Shown here: positions 1 through 8,537 of the stretch, one piece after another
Position numbering within the stretch: position 1 is the first letter of the stretch
Layout: every line of letters begins with the position of its first letter
DNA from: an uncultured Oscillospiraceae bacterium
Lineage (GTDB): Bacteria; Bacillota; Clostridia; Oscillospirales; Oscillospiraceae
Assembly: GCA_902478785.1 (NCBI GenBank)
Contig: CABSMJ010000038.1
Span: forward strand, 1-8,537
Direction: 5' to 3'
Length of the DNA: 8,537 nt
Notes under the pieces: model-generated
Databases searched by the model: none
Told to the model about the DNA's origin: nothing
The model's input: only the letters and a program-made list of their open reading frames with translations
Program-made: the position numbers and the translations under genes

Positions 1-1232
1 GCCCCGAGGAGATCACCCGGGACATCCCCAACGTGGGCGAGGACGCCCTGAAGGACCTGGACGAGAACGGCATCATCCGCATCGGCGCCGAGGTGCACGC
101 CGGCGACATCCTGGTGGGCAAGGTCACCCCCAAGGGCGAGACCGACCTGACCGCCGAGGAGCGTCTGCTGCGGGCCATCTTCGGTGAGAAGGCCCGGGAG
201 GTCCGTGACACCTCTTTGAAGGTGCCTCACGGCGAGAGCGGCATCATCGTGGATGCCAAGGTCTTTACCCGGGAAAACGGCGACGAGCTGGGGCCGGGCG
301 TCAACCAGGTGGTCCGGGTGTATATCGCCCAGCGCCGTAAGATCCAGGTGGGCGACAAGATGGCCGGTCGTCACGGTAACAAGGGTGTTGTCTCCCGTGT
401 CCTGGCCCAGGAGGATATGCCTTTCCTCCCCGACGGTACGCCTCTGGACATTGTCCTGAACCCCCTGGGCGTGCCTTCCCGTATGAACATCGGCCAGGTG
501 CTGGAGGTCCATCTTGGCTATGCGGCCCAGAAGCTGGGCTGGAAAGTGGCCACCCCCATCTTCGACGGCGCCTCCTATGAGGAGGATATCCAGGCTGCGC
601 TGACTCAGGCCGGTCTGGACCCCGAGGGCAAGAGCTGGCTCTATGACGGCCGTACCGGTGAGCGCTTTGACAACAAGGTCACCGTGGGCTACGTCTACTT
701 CCTCAAGCTGCACCATCTGGTGGATGATAAGATCCACGCCCGTTCCACCGGTCCCTACTCCCTGGTCACCCAGCAGCCTCTGGGCGGCAAGGCCCAGTTC
801 GGCGGCCAGCGTTTCGGCGAGATGGAGGTGTGGGCCCTGGAGGCCTACGGTGCCTCCTATACCCTGCAGGAGATCCTCACCGTCAAGTCCGACGATGTCA
901 CCGGCCGTGTCCGGACCTACGAAGCCATCGTCAAGGGCCACAACGTGCCTCAGCCCGGCGTGCCCGAGTCCTTCAAGGTCTTGGTCAAGGAGCTGCAGTC
1001 CCTGTGCCTGGATATCCAGGTGCTGGATAAGGACGGCAACCAGATCGAGCTCAAGGAGGATGAGGACGCCATGGACACCTTCAACCTCAACCGCATGGAC
1101 GCCGAGGACGACCGGCACCGCAACTTTGCGGACGACGCCGAGATCGTGGACTCCGGCTTTGCCATCGAGGATGTGGAAGAAGAGGGCGAGGGCATGCCCG
1201 TGGAAGAGGACGACGACGGACTGGACGAGTAA
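1..1232 (+). CDS. rpoB: DNA-directed RNA polymerase subunit beta, C-terminal part (5' end outside window)
   Basis: This is the C-terminal 409 residues of the beta subunit, which with beta' forms the catalytic cleft of RNA polymerase. The reading frame is open from base 3 to the TAA at 1230-1232. It already reads as RpoB before the first internal GTG at 33 (RDIPNVGEDAL), so that GTG is not a start. Family hallmarks seen in order, numbered from the first visible codon, are GDKMAGRHGNKG (about 117-128), the DIVLNPLGVPSRMNIGQ block just after it, and then the GGKAQFGGQRFGEMEVWALE and LTVKSDDVTGR blocks near the C-terminus, which pack against beta'. The protein ends in a long, strongly acidic tail of about 50 residues rich in Glu and Asp, a variable region in Firmicutes. 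The rifampicin-binding region lies upstream and is not visible. rpoC follows after 59 bases in the same direction. Identity is certain; only the 5' end is missing. Confidence 0.99.
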   Translation, partial: PEEITRDIPNVGEDALKDLDENGIIRIGAEVHAGDILVGKVTPKGETDLTAEERLLRAIFGEKAREVRDTSLKVPHGESGIIVDAKVFTRENGDELGPGVNQVVRVYIAQRRKIQVGDKMAGRHGNKGVVSRVLAQEDMPFLPDGTPLDIVLNPLGVPSRMNIGQVLEVHLGYAAQKLGWKVATPIFDGASYEEDIQAALTQAGLDPEGKSWLYDGRTGERFDNKVTVGYVYFLKLHHLVDDKIHARSTGPYSLVTQQPLGGKAQFGGQRFGEMEVWALEAYGASYTLQEILTVKSDDVTGRVRTYEAIVKGHNVPQPGVPESFKVLVKELQSLCLDIQVLDKDGNQIELKEDEDAMDTFNLNRMDAEDDRHRNFADDAEIVDSGFAIEDVEEEGEGMPVEEDDDGLDE

Positions 1233-1269
1233 TTCAGAAACCGTATCCCTTACCGCATTTCTGAATTAT
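1229..1269 (+). repeat. Perfect inverted repeat (stem-loop) between rpoB and rpoC
   Basis: TAATTCAGAAA at 1230-1240 is the exact reverse complement of TTTCTGAATTA at 1258-1268. The stem is 11 base pairs, extendable by a G-T pair, with a 17-base loop. The left arm contains the rpoB stop codon, and the right arm ends a few bases before the rpoC Shine-Dalgarno site (AAGGAGGA, 1273-1280). No T-tract follows, so it does not look like an intrinsic terminator. A role in mRNA stability, processing or rpoC translation is inference. Confidence 0.6.
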
Positions 1270-1291
1270 AATAAGGAGGATATACAGCAAT

Positions 1292-5164
<3,873 letters not shown>

Positions 5165-5194
5165 TTCCCACGGCTGTTCCCGGTATATAAAATG

Positions 5195-5240
5195 AAAAAA
5201 GCGTCCCCCGGAGCCCAAAAGGCTCCGGGGGACGCTTTTT
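5195..5240. terminator. Strong bidirectional intrinsic terminator after rpoC
   Basis: GCGTCCCCCGGAGCC (5201-5215) pairs perfectly with GGCTCCGGGGGACGC (5221-5235) around a 5-base loop, giving a 15-base-pair GC-rich stem. Five T residues follow on the plus strand (5236-5240), and six A residues precede the stem (5195-5200), which become a U-tract in a minus-strand transcript. It lies 30 bases after the rpoC stop and 41 bases beyond the stop of the convergent minus-strand gene, so one element can end both transcripts. Confidence 0.95.
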
Positions 5241-5273
5241 GCTTCCCGGGTTCCCCGCATGCTCCGGGAAAGC
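5241..5273. other. Second GC-rich hairpin next to the terminator
   Basis: GCTTCCCGG (5241-5249) can pair with CCGGGAAAGC (5264-5273) with one bulged A; the loop contains the palindrome GCATGC (5257-5262). It lies between the minus-strand gene's stop and the main terminator, so it would be part of that gene's 3' untranslated region. It has no T-tract of its own. It could protect the 3' end or be incidental in GC-rich sequence. Confidence 0.35.
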
Positions 5274-5281
5274 AGGGGGGG

Positions 5282-5527
5282 TCAATCCGCTTTCAGATAC
5301 TCCTCACAGGGATAGGCATTGTATTGACGGCGAATGTGGATGAGAATGGAGCCGTCGGGCAGGGTCTCCTCCTTGCTGATGAAAAAACGGACGCCGCTGT
5401 GGTTCAGATGGGCCTTGTAGCGTTCGTATTCCTCCTGAGCGCCCTGGACCGCCTCCTCATGGGGCAGGTCCTCCTTGAGCTGGAAGTGGATGGTCTGCAG
5501 TAAGCAGGCGGTTTGAATCCGTTTCAC
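5282..5527 (-). CDS. Small conserved-looking protein of unknown function (81 aa)
   Basis: I do not recognise this family. The frame starts at a GTG (complement of 5525-5527) and ends with TGA (complement of 5282-5284). The case for a real gene is good. A textbook Shine-Dalgarno site (AAAAGGAGGAG) lies 7 bases upstream, a plausible promoter precedes that, the third codon positions are GC-rich as in the neighbouring genes, and the stop is followed by a two-way terminator. The protein is soluble and charged, with no signal peptide or membrane segment. Residues of about 5-40 look helical (glutamate- and glutamine-rich, for example HEEAVQGAQEEYERYKAHL). Residues 44-66 look like two beta strands joined by a turn (VRFFISKEE, LPDGS, ILIHIRRQY). 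The C-terminus is YPCEEYLKAD. It is convergent with rpoC and divergent from the str operon. Unlike rpoC it contains a TTA leucine codon (codon 9), so its codon use is a little less biased. The function cannot be inferred. Confidence 0.72.
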   Translation of the reverse strand: MKRIQTACLLQTIHFQLKEDLPHEEAVQGAQEEYERYKAHLNHSGVRFFISKEETLPDGSILIHIRRQYNAYPCEEYLKAD

Positions 5528-5534
5528 TGTATAT

Positions 5535-5545
5535 CTCCTCCTTTT
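5535..5545 (-). promoter_or_regulatory. Ribosome binding site of the small minus-strand gene
   Basis: The minus strand reads AAAAGGAGGAG here, followed by a 7-base spacer and GTG at 5527-5525. This near-perfect match to the 16S rRNA anti-Shine-Dalgarno sequence decides the GTG start and is the best single argument that the frame is translated. Confidence 0.8.
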
Positions 5546-5556
5546 CCGATAGCTAT

Positions 5557-5586
5557 ATTTTACCAGTTTTGAAAAAACCGCGCCAA
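5557..5586 (-). promoter_or_regulatory. Probable promoter of the small minus-strand gene (extended -10)
   Basis: On the minus strand TAAAAT (5562-5557) is preceded directly by TGG, matching the extended -10 form TGnTATAAT with one mismatch. A weak -35 candidate, TTGGCG (5586-5581), lies 18 bases upstream. The -10 sits about 30 bases before the GTG start, leaving a short leader containing the Shine-Dalgarno site. The -35 match is poor, so the call rests on the extended -10 and on position. Confidence 0.5.
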
Positions 5587-5769
5587 CAAAAAACTGGAAC
5601 CAAGAAAACTTTGGGGAAAAAGCGCATGGAGAGCGGGGAGAGATTTGTGAAAAATTTCTATGAGCTGGAGGCAGGGGAAAGAGGCCCCGGCGGCTTCGGG
5701 GGACCGGACAGCGCTACCTGTGGACAACCGGGAGCCGGAAGGGGGAAAAAGCGGGGGGAATTGGCCGGA
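5587..5769. other. Intergenic stretch with no convincing gene
   Basis: This is most of the gap between the two divergent promoters. The plus strand is purine-rich with several runs of G and A. I see one short GC hairpin (CCCCG 5685-5689 with CGGGG 5697-5701) and no T-tract. A plus-strand frame from a TTG at 5569 to 5799 has no Shine-Dalgarno site, low-complexity Lys/Gly/Arg-rich content, and would overlap the str promoter, so I do not call it. Confidence 0.6.
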
Positions 5770-5790
5770 TTTCCTGATTTTTCAAGGAAA
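5770..5790. repeat. Inverted repeat immediately upstream of the str promoter
   Basis: TTTCCT (5770-5775) and AGGAAA (5785-5790) are exact reverse complements separated by 9 AT-rich bases. The repeat ends 5 bases before the -35 box. Its position suits either an activator or repressor site or an AT-rich UP element touching the RNA polymerase alpha subunit. A six-base repeat can arise by chance, so this is only a candidate. Confidence 0.35.
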
Positions 5791-5795
5791 ACTAC

Positions 5796-5824
5796 TTGAC
5801 GCCAAATGGAAGGCGTGATATAAT
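5796..5824 (+). promoter_or_regulatory. Strong housekeeping-sigma promoter of the str operon
   Basis: TTGACG (5796-5801) and TATAAT (5819-5824) are separated by exactly 17 bases. The -10 box is perfect and the -35 box differs from consensus in one base. Transcription should begin near 5831, giving a leader of about 60 bases before the L7Ae-family gene. This promoter very probably drives that gene, rpsL, rpsG and fusA, since no other comparable promoter is visible between them. Confidence 0.92.
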
Positions 5825-5834
5825 CTTCATCCGT

Positions 5835-5849
5835 GTGGACCCGTTCCAC
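5835..5849 (+). other. Small hairpin at the start of the str leader
   Basis: GTGGA (5835-5839) pairs with TCCAC (5845-5849) around a 5-base loop, within a few bases of the predicted transcription start. It could stabilise the 5' end of the mRNA. The stem is only 5 base pairs, so the call is weak. Confidence 0.3.
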
Positions 5850-5875
5850 CATTGATATTTTGCAAAACGCGCACC

Positions 5876-5883
5876 AGGAGGAG
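5876..5883 (+). promoter_or_regulatory. Ribosome binding site deciding the L7Ae-family start
   Basis: AGGAGGAG is followed by a 7-base spacer and GTG at 5891. This supports the GTG start over the in-frame TTG at 5852, which has no such site and would put the Shine-Dalgarno sequence inside the coding region. Confidence 0.85.
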
Positions 5884-5890
5884 AGGCTTC

Positions 5891-6133
5891 GTGCTCCAAG
5901 AATTGGCATCCCAGAACAAAGTTGTGGGCGTGAAGCAGTCCCGAAAGGCCATCGACCAGGCAAGGGCCGCCAAGGCATTTTTCGCCGAGGACGCCGACCC
6001 CATGCTGGTGGAGGCGCTGCGCCAGCGCTGCGAGGAAAAGGGCGTCCCGGTGGAGTCCGGCTTCAGCTGTGCCGAGCTGGGACGGGCCTGCCGCATTTCA
6101 GTGGGCGCCTCCGTTGCGGTACTGCTGAAATAA
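5891..6133 (+). CDS. ybxF: L7Ae/L30e-family k-turn RNA-binding protein (YbxF-like)
   Basis: This 80-residue protein belongs to the L7Ae/L30e/S12e/Gadd45 fold family, whose bacterial members bind kink-turn RNA and associate with ribosomes or RNA. It matches Bacillus YbxF in length (82 residues there), in key blocks and in gene position just before rpsL. Visible blocks are VVGVKQSRKAI (11-21), where the GxKQ segment lies at the RNA-binding edge; an EDADPMLVEAL segment (33-43); and ELGRACRISVGASVAVLL (62-79), the C-terminal LG-AC-I-VGA signature of the family. The start is the GTG at 5891, chosen from its Shine-Dalgarno site. It is the first gene after the strong str promoter, and rpsL follows after 95 bases. 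In the literature YbxF binds k-turns in vitro, but its cellular role is not well settled. The family assignment is firm; choosing YbxF over its paralogue YlxQ rests mainly on the gene context. Confidence 0.92.
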   Translation: MLQELASQNKVVGVKQSRKAIDQARAAKAFFAEDADPMLVEALRQRCEEKGVPVESGFSCAELGRACRISVGASVAVLLK

Positions 6134-6138
6134 TCCGC

Positions 6139-6172
6139 TTTTAACGGAATATTTTTTTCTGTTCCGTTAAAA
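6139..6172 (+). other. Stem-loop between the L7Ae-family gene and rpsL
   Basis: TTTTAACGGAA (6139-6149) pairs perfectly with TTCCGTTAAAA (6162-6172), an 11-base-pair stem with a T-rich 12-base loop. No T-tract follows the right arm, so this stem alone is not a terminator. The left arm can instead pair upstream: TCCGTTGCGG (6110-6119) matches CCGC (6135-6138) and AACGGA (6143-6148), with four bulged T, and that alternative is followed directly by a T-rich run (6150-6159). The two folds exclude each other, which resembles an attenuator. A second small hairpin, GCCGC/GCGGC, lies at 6182-6198. Function is inferred only. Confidence 0.5.
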
Positions 6173-6228
6173 ATATAGGTTGCCGCGCTTTTTGCGGCTT
6201 CCAGAAATTTTCAGGAAAGGAGAACATT

Positions 6229-6645
6229 ATGCCTACTTTTAACCAGTTGGTCAGAAAGGGCAGAGAACAGGCGACTTACAAGTCCAACTCTCCCGCTATG
6301 CAGTATGGTCTCAACACTCTCAAGAACAAGAGCACCGACCTGCCTTCTCCCCAGAAGAGAGGCGTCTGCACCGCCGTGAGAACCGCGACTCCCAAGAAGC
6401 CCAACTCCGCACTGCGTAAGATCGCCCGTGTGCGTCTCACCAACGGCTACGAGGTCACCGCTTATATCCCCGGCGTGGGTCACTCCCTGCAGGAGCACTC
6501 CGTGGTGATGATCCGCGGCGGCCGTGTCAAGGATCTGCCTGGTGTCCGTTACCACATCATCCGCGGCACTCTGGATACCCAGGGCGTTTCCGGCCGTATG
6601 CAGGCCCGTTCCAAGTACGGTGCCAAGAGACCCAAGTCCAAGTAA
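6229..6645 (+). CDS. rpsL: 30S ribosomal protein S12
   Basis: S12 sits at the decoding centre of the small ribosomal subunit and helps check codon-anticodon pairing. The 138-residue protein has the normal Firmicute length, about 14 residues longer than the E. coli form because of an extra stretch before PQKRGVCT (41-48). The ATG at 6229 has AAAGGAG (6216-6222) 6 bases upstream and gives the standard N-terminus MPTFNQLVRKGR. Conserved blocks are TPKKPNSALRK (54-64), GHSLQEHSVVMIRGGRVKD (84-102), PGVRYH (104-109) and the C-terminal QARSKYGAKRP. K56 and K101 correspond to E. coli K43 and K88, the classic sites of streptomycin-resistance changes. Both are wild-type lysine here. D102 corresponds to the aspartate that is methylthiolated in many bacteria. 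It is followed by an unusually long 135-base gap before rpsG. Confidence 0.99.
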   Translation: MPTFNQLVRKGREQATYKSNSPAMQYGLNTLKNKSTDLPSPQKRGVCTAVRTATPKKPNSALRKIARVRLTNGYEVTAYIPGVGHSLQEHSVVMIRGGRVKDLPGVRYHIIRGTLDTQGVSGRMQARSKYGAKRPKSK

Positions 6646-6780
6646 GGACACCCCATTCTGAAGGCTTTGCCGAACAGGTTAACATAAAAGTATGCAACAC
6701 CTCTTTGGCAGGCATTCACGGAAGGCGCTGAGCCTTTCGAGTACCTATGAAGTCATATTATTATGAAGGAGGGAAGCATA
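6646..6780 (+). promoter_or_regulatory. Structured rpsL-rpsG intercistronic region, candidate S7 control site
   Basis: The gap of 135 bases is long for neighbouring ribosomal-protein genes and holds at least two folds. In the first, TGCC (6668-6671) pairs with GGCA (6707-6710) and AGGT (6676-6679) with ACCT (6699-6702), leaving a symmetric 4 by 4 internal loop. In the second, CGGAAGGC (6719-6726) pairs with GCCTTTCG (6732-6739), one pair being G-T, around the loop GCTGA. A competing long-range pairing is AAGGCT (6661-6666) with AGCCTT (6731-6736). In E. coli, S7 represses its own operon by binding the rpsL-rpsG intercistronic mRNA. That precedent makes control here plausible, but I have not shown resemblance to the S7 site in 16S rRNA. 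Confidence 0.45.
6766..6773 (+). promoter_or_regulatory. Ribosome binding site deciding the rpsG start
   Basis: AAGGAGGG is followed by a 7-base spacer and GTG at 6781. The ATG at 6763 in the same frame would place this site inside the gene and add six residues not found in S7, so the GTG is the start. Confidence 0.9.
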
Positions 6781-7251
6781 GTGCCCAGAAGAGGTAATGT
6801 TCCCAAGAGAGAGGTCCTGCCGGATCCTATCTACGGCTCCGTGCTGGTGACCAAGCTGATCAACAGCATCATGCTCGACGGCAAGAAGGGCGTGGCCCAG
6901 AAGGTCGTCTATGGTGCCTTTGACATGGTCAAGGAGAAGACCGAGAAGGAGCCTCTGGAAGTATTTACCCAGGCTATGGAGAATATCATGCCCAGCCTGG
7001 AAGTCAAGGCCCGCCGTGTGGGCGGTGCCACCTATCAGGTGCCTATGGAGGTGCGTCCTGCCCGTCGTCAGACCCTGGGTCTGCGCTGGCTGACCACCTA
7101 CGCACGCGCCCGCAGTGAAAAGACCATGGCCGAGCGCCTGGCGGGCGAGATCATGGATGCTGCCAACAACACCGGCAGCGCCGTGAAGAAGCGTGAGGAT
7201 ACCCATAAGATGGCGGAGTCCAACAAGGCTTTCGCTCACTTCCGTTGGTAA
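6781..7251 (+). CDS. rpsG: 30S ribosomal protein S7
   Basis: S7 is the primary assembly protein of the 30S head. It binds the 3' major domain of 16S rRNA and lines the E site and mRNA exit channel. From the GTG at 6781 the product has 156 residues, the standard bacterial length. It begins with the family's MPRRGNVPKREVLPDP and ends with FAHFRW, much as in Bacillus. Other conserved blocks are KLINSIMLDGKKGVAQ (25-40), VKARRVGGATYQVP (75-88), the arginine-rich VRPARRQTLGLRWL (91-104) and MAESNKAFAH (144-153). An upstream ATG at 6763 would give a 162-residue form but has no good ribosome binding site, so automated calls may misplace this start. fusA follows after only 15 bases, which suggests coupled or closely linked translation. 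Translation may be tuned by the structured region before it. Confidence 0.99.
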   Translation: MPRRGNVPKREVLPDPIYGSVLVTKLINSIMLDGKKGVAQKVVYGAFDMVKEKTEKEPLEVFTQAMENIMPSLEVKARRVGGATYQVPMEVRPARRQTLGLRWLTTYARARSEKTMAERLAGEIMDAANNTGSAVKKREDTHKMAESNKAFAHFRW

Positions 7252-7266
7252 GTTAGGAGATACAGT

Positions 7267-8537
7267 ATGCCGAGAAAAACACCGCTGGAACAGACTAGAA
7301 ATATCGGCATTATGGCGCACATCGATGCAGGTAAGACGACGACTACCGAGCGTATCCTGTACTACACCGGTGTGAACTATAAGATTGGTGAGACCCATGA
7401 TGGTACCGCCACCATGGACTGGATGGCGCAGGAGCAGGAGCGCGGCATCACCATCACCTCCGCCGCTACCACCTGCTTCTGGTCTGGTTCCAAGAACCAG
7501 TTCAAGCCCACCCGCATCAATATCATCGACACCCCGGGCCACGTGGACTTCACCGTGGAGGTGGAGCGTTCCCTGCGTGTGCTGGACGGTTCCGTGACCG
7601 TGCTGTGCGCCAAGGGCGGCGTGGAGCCCCAGTCCGAGACTGTGTGGCGTCAGGCCGATAACTACAAGGTCCCCCGCATGATCTATGTCAACAAGATGGA
7701 CATCATGGGCGCTGATTTCTACAACGTCCTGCGGATGATCCATGAGCGTCTCAAGTGCAACGCCGTTCCCATTCAGCTGCCCATCGGCAAAGAGGATACC
7801 TTCAAGGGTATCATCGACCTGGTGGAGATGAATGCCGACGTGTACTATGATGACCTGGGCAAGGATATGCGCGTGGAGCCCATCCCCGAGGATATGGTGG
7901 ACCTGGCCAATGAGTATCACGAGAAGCTGATGGATGCCGTGTCTATGGTGGATGAGTCCATCATGGAGGCGTATCTGGGCGGCGAGGAAGTGCCTCAGAA
8001 GAAGATCCGTGCTGCCATCCGCAAGGCAACCATCGCCAATGAGATGGTGCCTGTGGTCTGCGGTACCTCTTATAAGAACAAGGGCGTTCAGAAGCTGCTG
8101 GATGCCATCGTGGACTATATGCCCGCGCCTACCGACATCCCCCCCATCAAGGGTGTCAACCCCGACACCGGCGAGGAGGACGAGCGTCCCTCCGACGACT
8201 CCGCCCCCTTCTCCGCTCTGGCGTTCAAGATCATGACTGACCCCTTCGTGGGCCGTCTGAGCTTCTTCCGCGTCTACTCCGGCCATCTGACCACCGGTTC
8301 TTCCGTGCTCAACAGCACCAAGAACGTCAAGGAGCGCATTGGTCGTATCCTGCAGATGCACGCCAATCACCGGGAGGATATCGAGGAGGTCTACTCCGGC
8401 GATATCGAGGCCGCCGTGGGTCTGAAGAACACCACCACCGGCGACACCCTGTGCGATGAGAAGCAACCCATTATTCTGGAGTCCATGGAGTTCCCCGAGC
8501 CCGTGATCCGCGTGGCCATCGAGCCCAAGACCAAGGC
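7267..8537 (+). CDS. fusA: Elongation factor G, N-terminal part (3' end outside window)
   Basis: EF-G is the GTPase that drives translocation of tRNAs and mRNA on the ribosome and, with ribosome recycling factor, splits ribosomes. The window holds the first 423 codons of about 690; the frame is open to the right edge. The ATG at 7267 has AGGAGA (7255-7260) 6 bases upstream. GTPase motifs seen are G1 AHIDAGKT (17-24), switch I with RGITITSAATT (59-69), G3 DTPGH (88-92), G4 NKMD (142-145) and G5 at 266-268. G5 reads GTS rather than the usual GSA, in the otherwise normal context VVCGTSYKNKGVQ. The G' subdomain and the start of domain II (SALAFKIMTDPFVGRLSFFRVYSG) follow. The direct QEQERGITI context and position in the str operon support canonical EF-G over tetracycline-resistance (TetM-like) or EF-G2 paralogues. 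tuf is expected downstream, but that is inference. Confidence 0.98.
   Translation, partial: MPRKTPLEQTRNIGIMAHIDAGKTTTTERILYYTGVNYKIGETHDGTATMDWMAQEQERGITITSAATTCFWSGSKNQFKPTRINIIDTPGHVDFTVEVERSLRVLDGSVTVLCAKGGVEPQSETVWRQADNYKVPRMIYVNKMDIMGADFYNVLRMIHERLKCNAVPIQLPIGKEDTFKGIIDLVEMNADVYYDDLGKDMRVEPIPEDMVDLANEYHEKLMDAVSMVDESIMEAYLGGEEVPQKKIRAAIRKATIANEMVPVVCGTSYKNKGVQKLLDAIVDYMPAPTDIPPIKGVNPDTGEEDERPSDDSAPFSALAFKIMTDPFVGRLSFFRVYSGHLTTGSSVLNSTKNVKERIGRILQMHANHREDIEEVYSGDIEAAVGLKNTTTGDTLCDEKQPIILESMEFPEPVIRVAIEPKTK

Noticed and set aside
33..35. GTG at 33 as a gene start
   Set aside because: The frame is open and reads as conserved RpoB sequence upstream of it; the true start lies outside the window.
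1267..1272. TATAAT just before rpoC as a promoter -10 box
   Set aside because: No acceptable -35 box 16-18 bases upstream. It overlaps the arm of the inverted repeat and lies directly before the ribosome binding site.
5192..5503. Plus-strand frame of 103 codons after rpoC
   Set aside because: It begins inside the terminator and reads straight through the stem. There is no ribosome binding site, and it is the shadow of the better-supported minus-strand gene.
5719..5727. TGTGGACAA, one base from a DnaA box
   Set aside because: A single imperfect box with no cluster, no AT-rich unwinding region and no origin genes nearby; likely chance.
5569..5799. Plus-strand frame of 76 codons in the intergenic region
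   Set aside because: TTG start without a Shine-Dalgarno site, low-complexity product, and it overlaps the str promoter.
5852..5890. Longer N-terminus for the L7Ae-family protein from TTG at 5852
   Set aside because: No ribosome binding site before it, the added residues are not family-like, and a strong site sits just before GTG 5891.
6763..6780. ATG at 6763 as the rpsG start
   Set aside because: It would place the Shine-Dalgarno site inside the gene. S7 proteins begin at the MPRRG segment encoded from 6781.
6745..8466. Minus-strand open frame (573 codons) covering rpsG and fusA
   Set aside because: Same cause: antisense shadow of two codon-biased genes that share a frame. The product resembles the other shadow in composition and matches no family.

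Overview
This window is the junction between the rpoBC transcription unit and the str (streptomycin) operon of a bacterium. The gene order is rpoB (3' part) - rpoC - [small convergent gene] - L7Ae-family protein - rpsL - rpsG - fusA (5' part). Order and protein sequences fit a Firmicute: Bacillus and Clostridia carry rpoB-rpoC-ybxF-rpsL-rpsG-fusA, and the trigger loop lacks the large SI3 insertion of Proteobacteria. The GC-rich third codon positions and the sequence style suggest a GC-rich gut clostridium of the Oscillospiraceae (Flavonifractor / Pseudoflavonifractor / Lawsonibacter-like). That placement is an inference from reading, not from a search.

Layout. Positions 1-1232 encode the last 409 residues of RNA polymerase beta. 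A 59-base gap with a perfect inverted repeat leads to rpoC (1292-5164), which encodes beta' with both zinc sites and the catalytic aspartates. A strong, symmetric terminator (5195-5240) ends the unit and can also serve the small GTG-start gene that runs towards it on the minus strand (5282-5527; 81 residues, function unknown). Between that gene and the str operon lie about 360 bases holding two divergent promoters. The str promoter is near-perfect (TTGACG, 17 bases, TATAAT; 5796-5824). It is followed by a leader of about 60 bases, an 80-residue L7Ae/YbxF-type RNA-binding protein (5891-6133), ribosomal protein S12 (6229-6645), S7 (6781-7251) and elongation factor G (from 7267, running off the right edge).

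How the parts work together. The first unit makes the two large catalytic subunits of RNA polymerase. The second makes a k-turn-binding protein, two 30S proteins at the decoding and mRNA-exit regions, and the translocation GTPase. The str genes face the same way and have strong Shine-Dalgarno sites, so they probably form one operon with tuf likely beyond the window. Two intercistronic stretches (6134-6228 and 6646-6780) are long for such an operon and can fold, so they are candidate sites of post-transcriptional control.

Most of this is conserved housekeeping DNA, and I see no mobile element, CRISPR array, RNA gene or defence system. The points most worth a second look are a roughly 60-residue helical insertion in the beta' clamp region, the small unknown gene with its two-way terminator splitting rpoBC from str, and the structured intercistronic regions.
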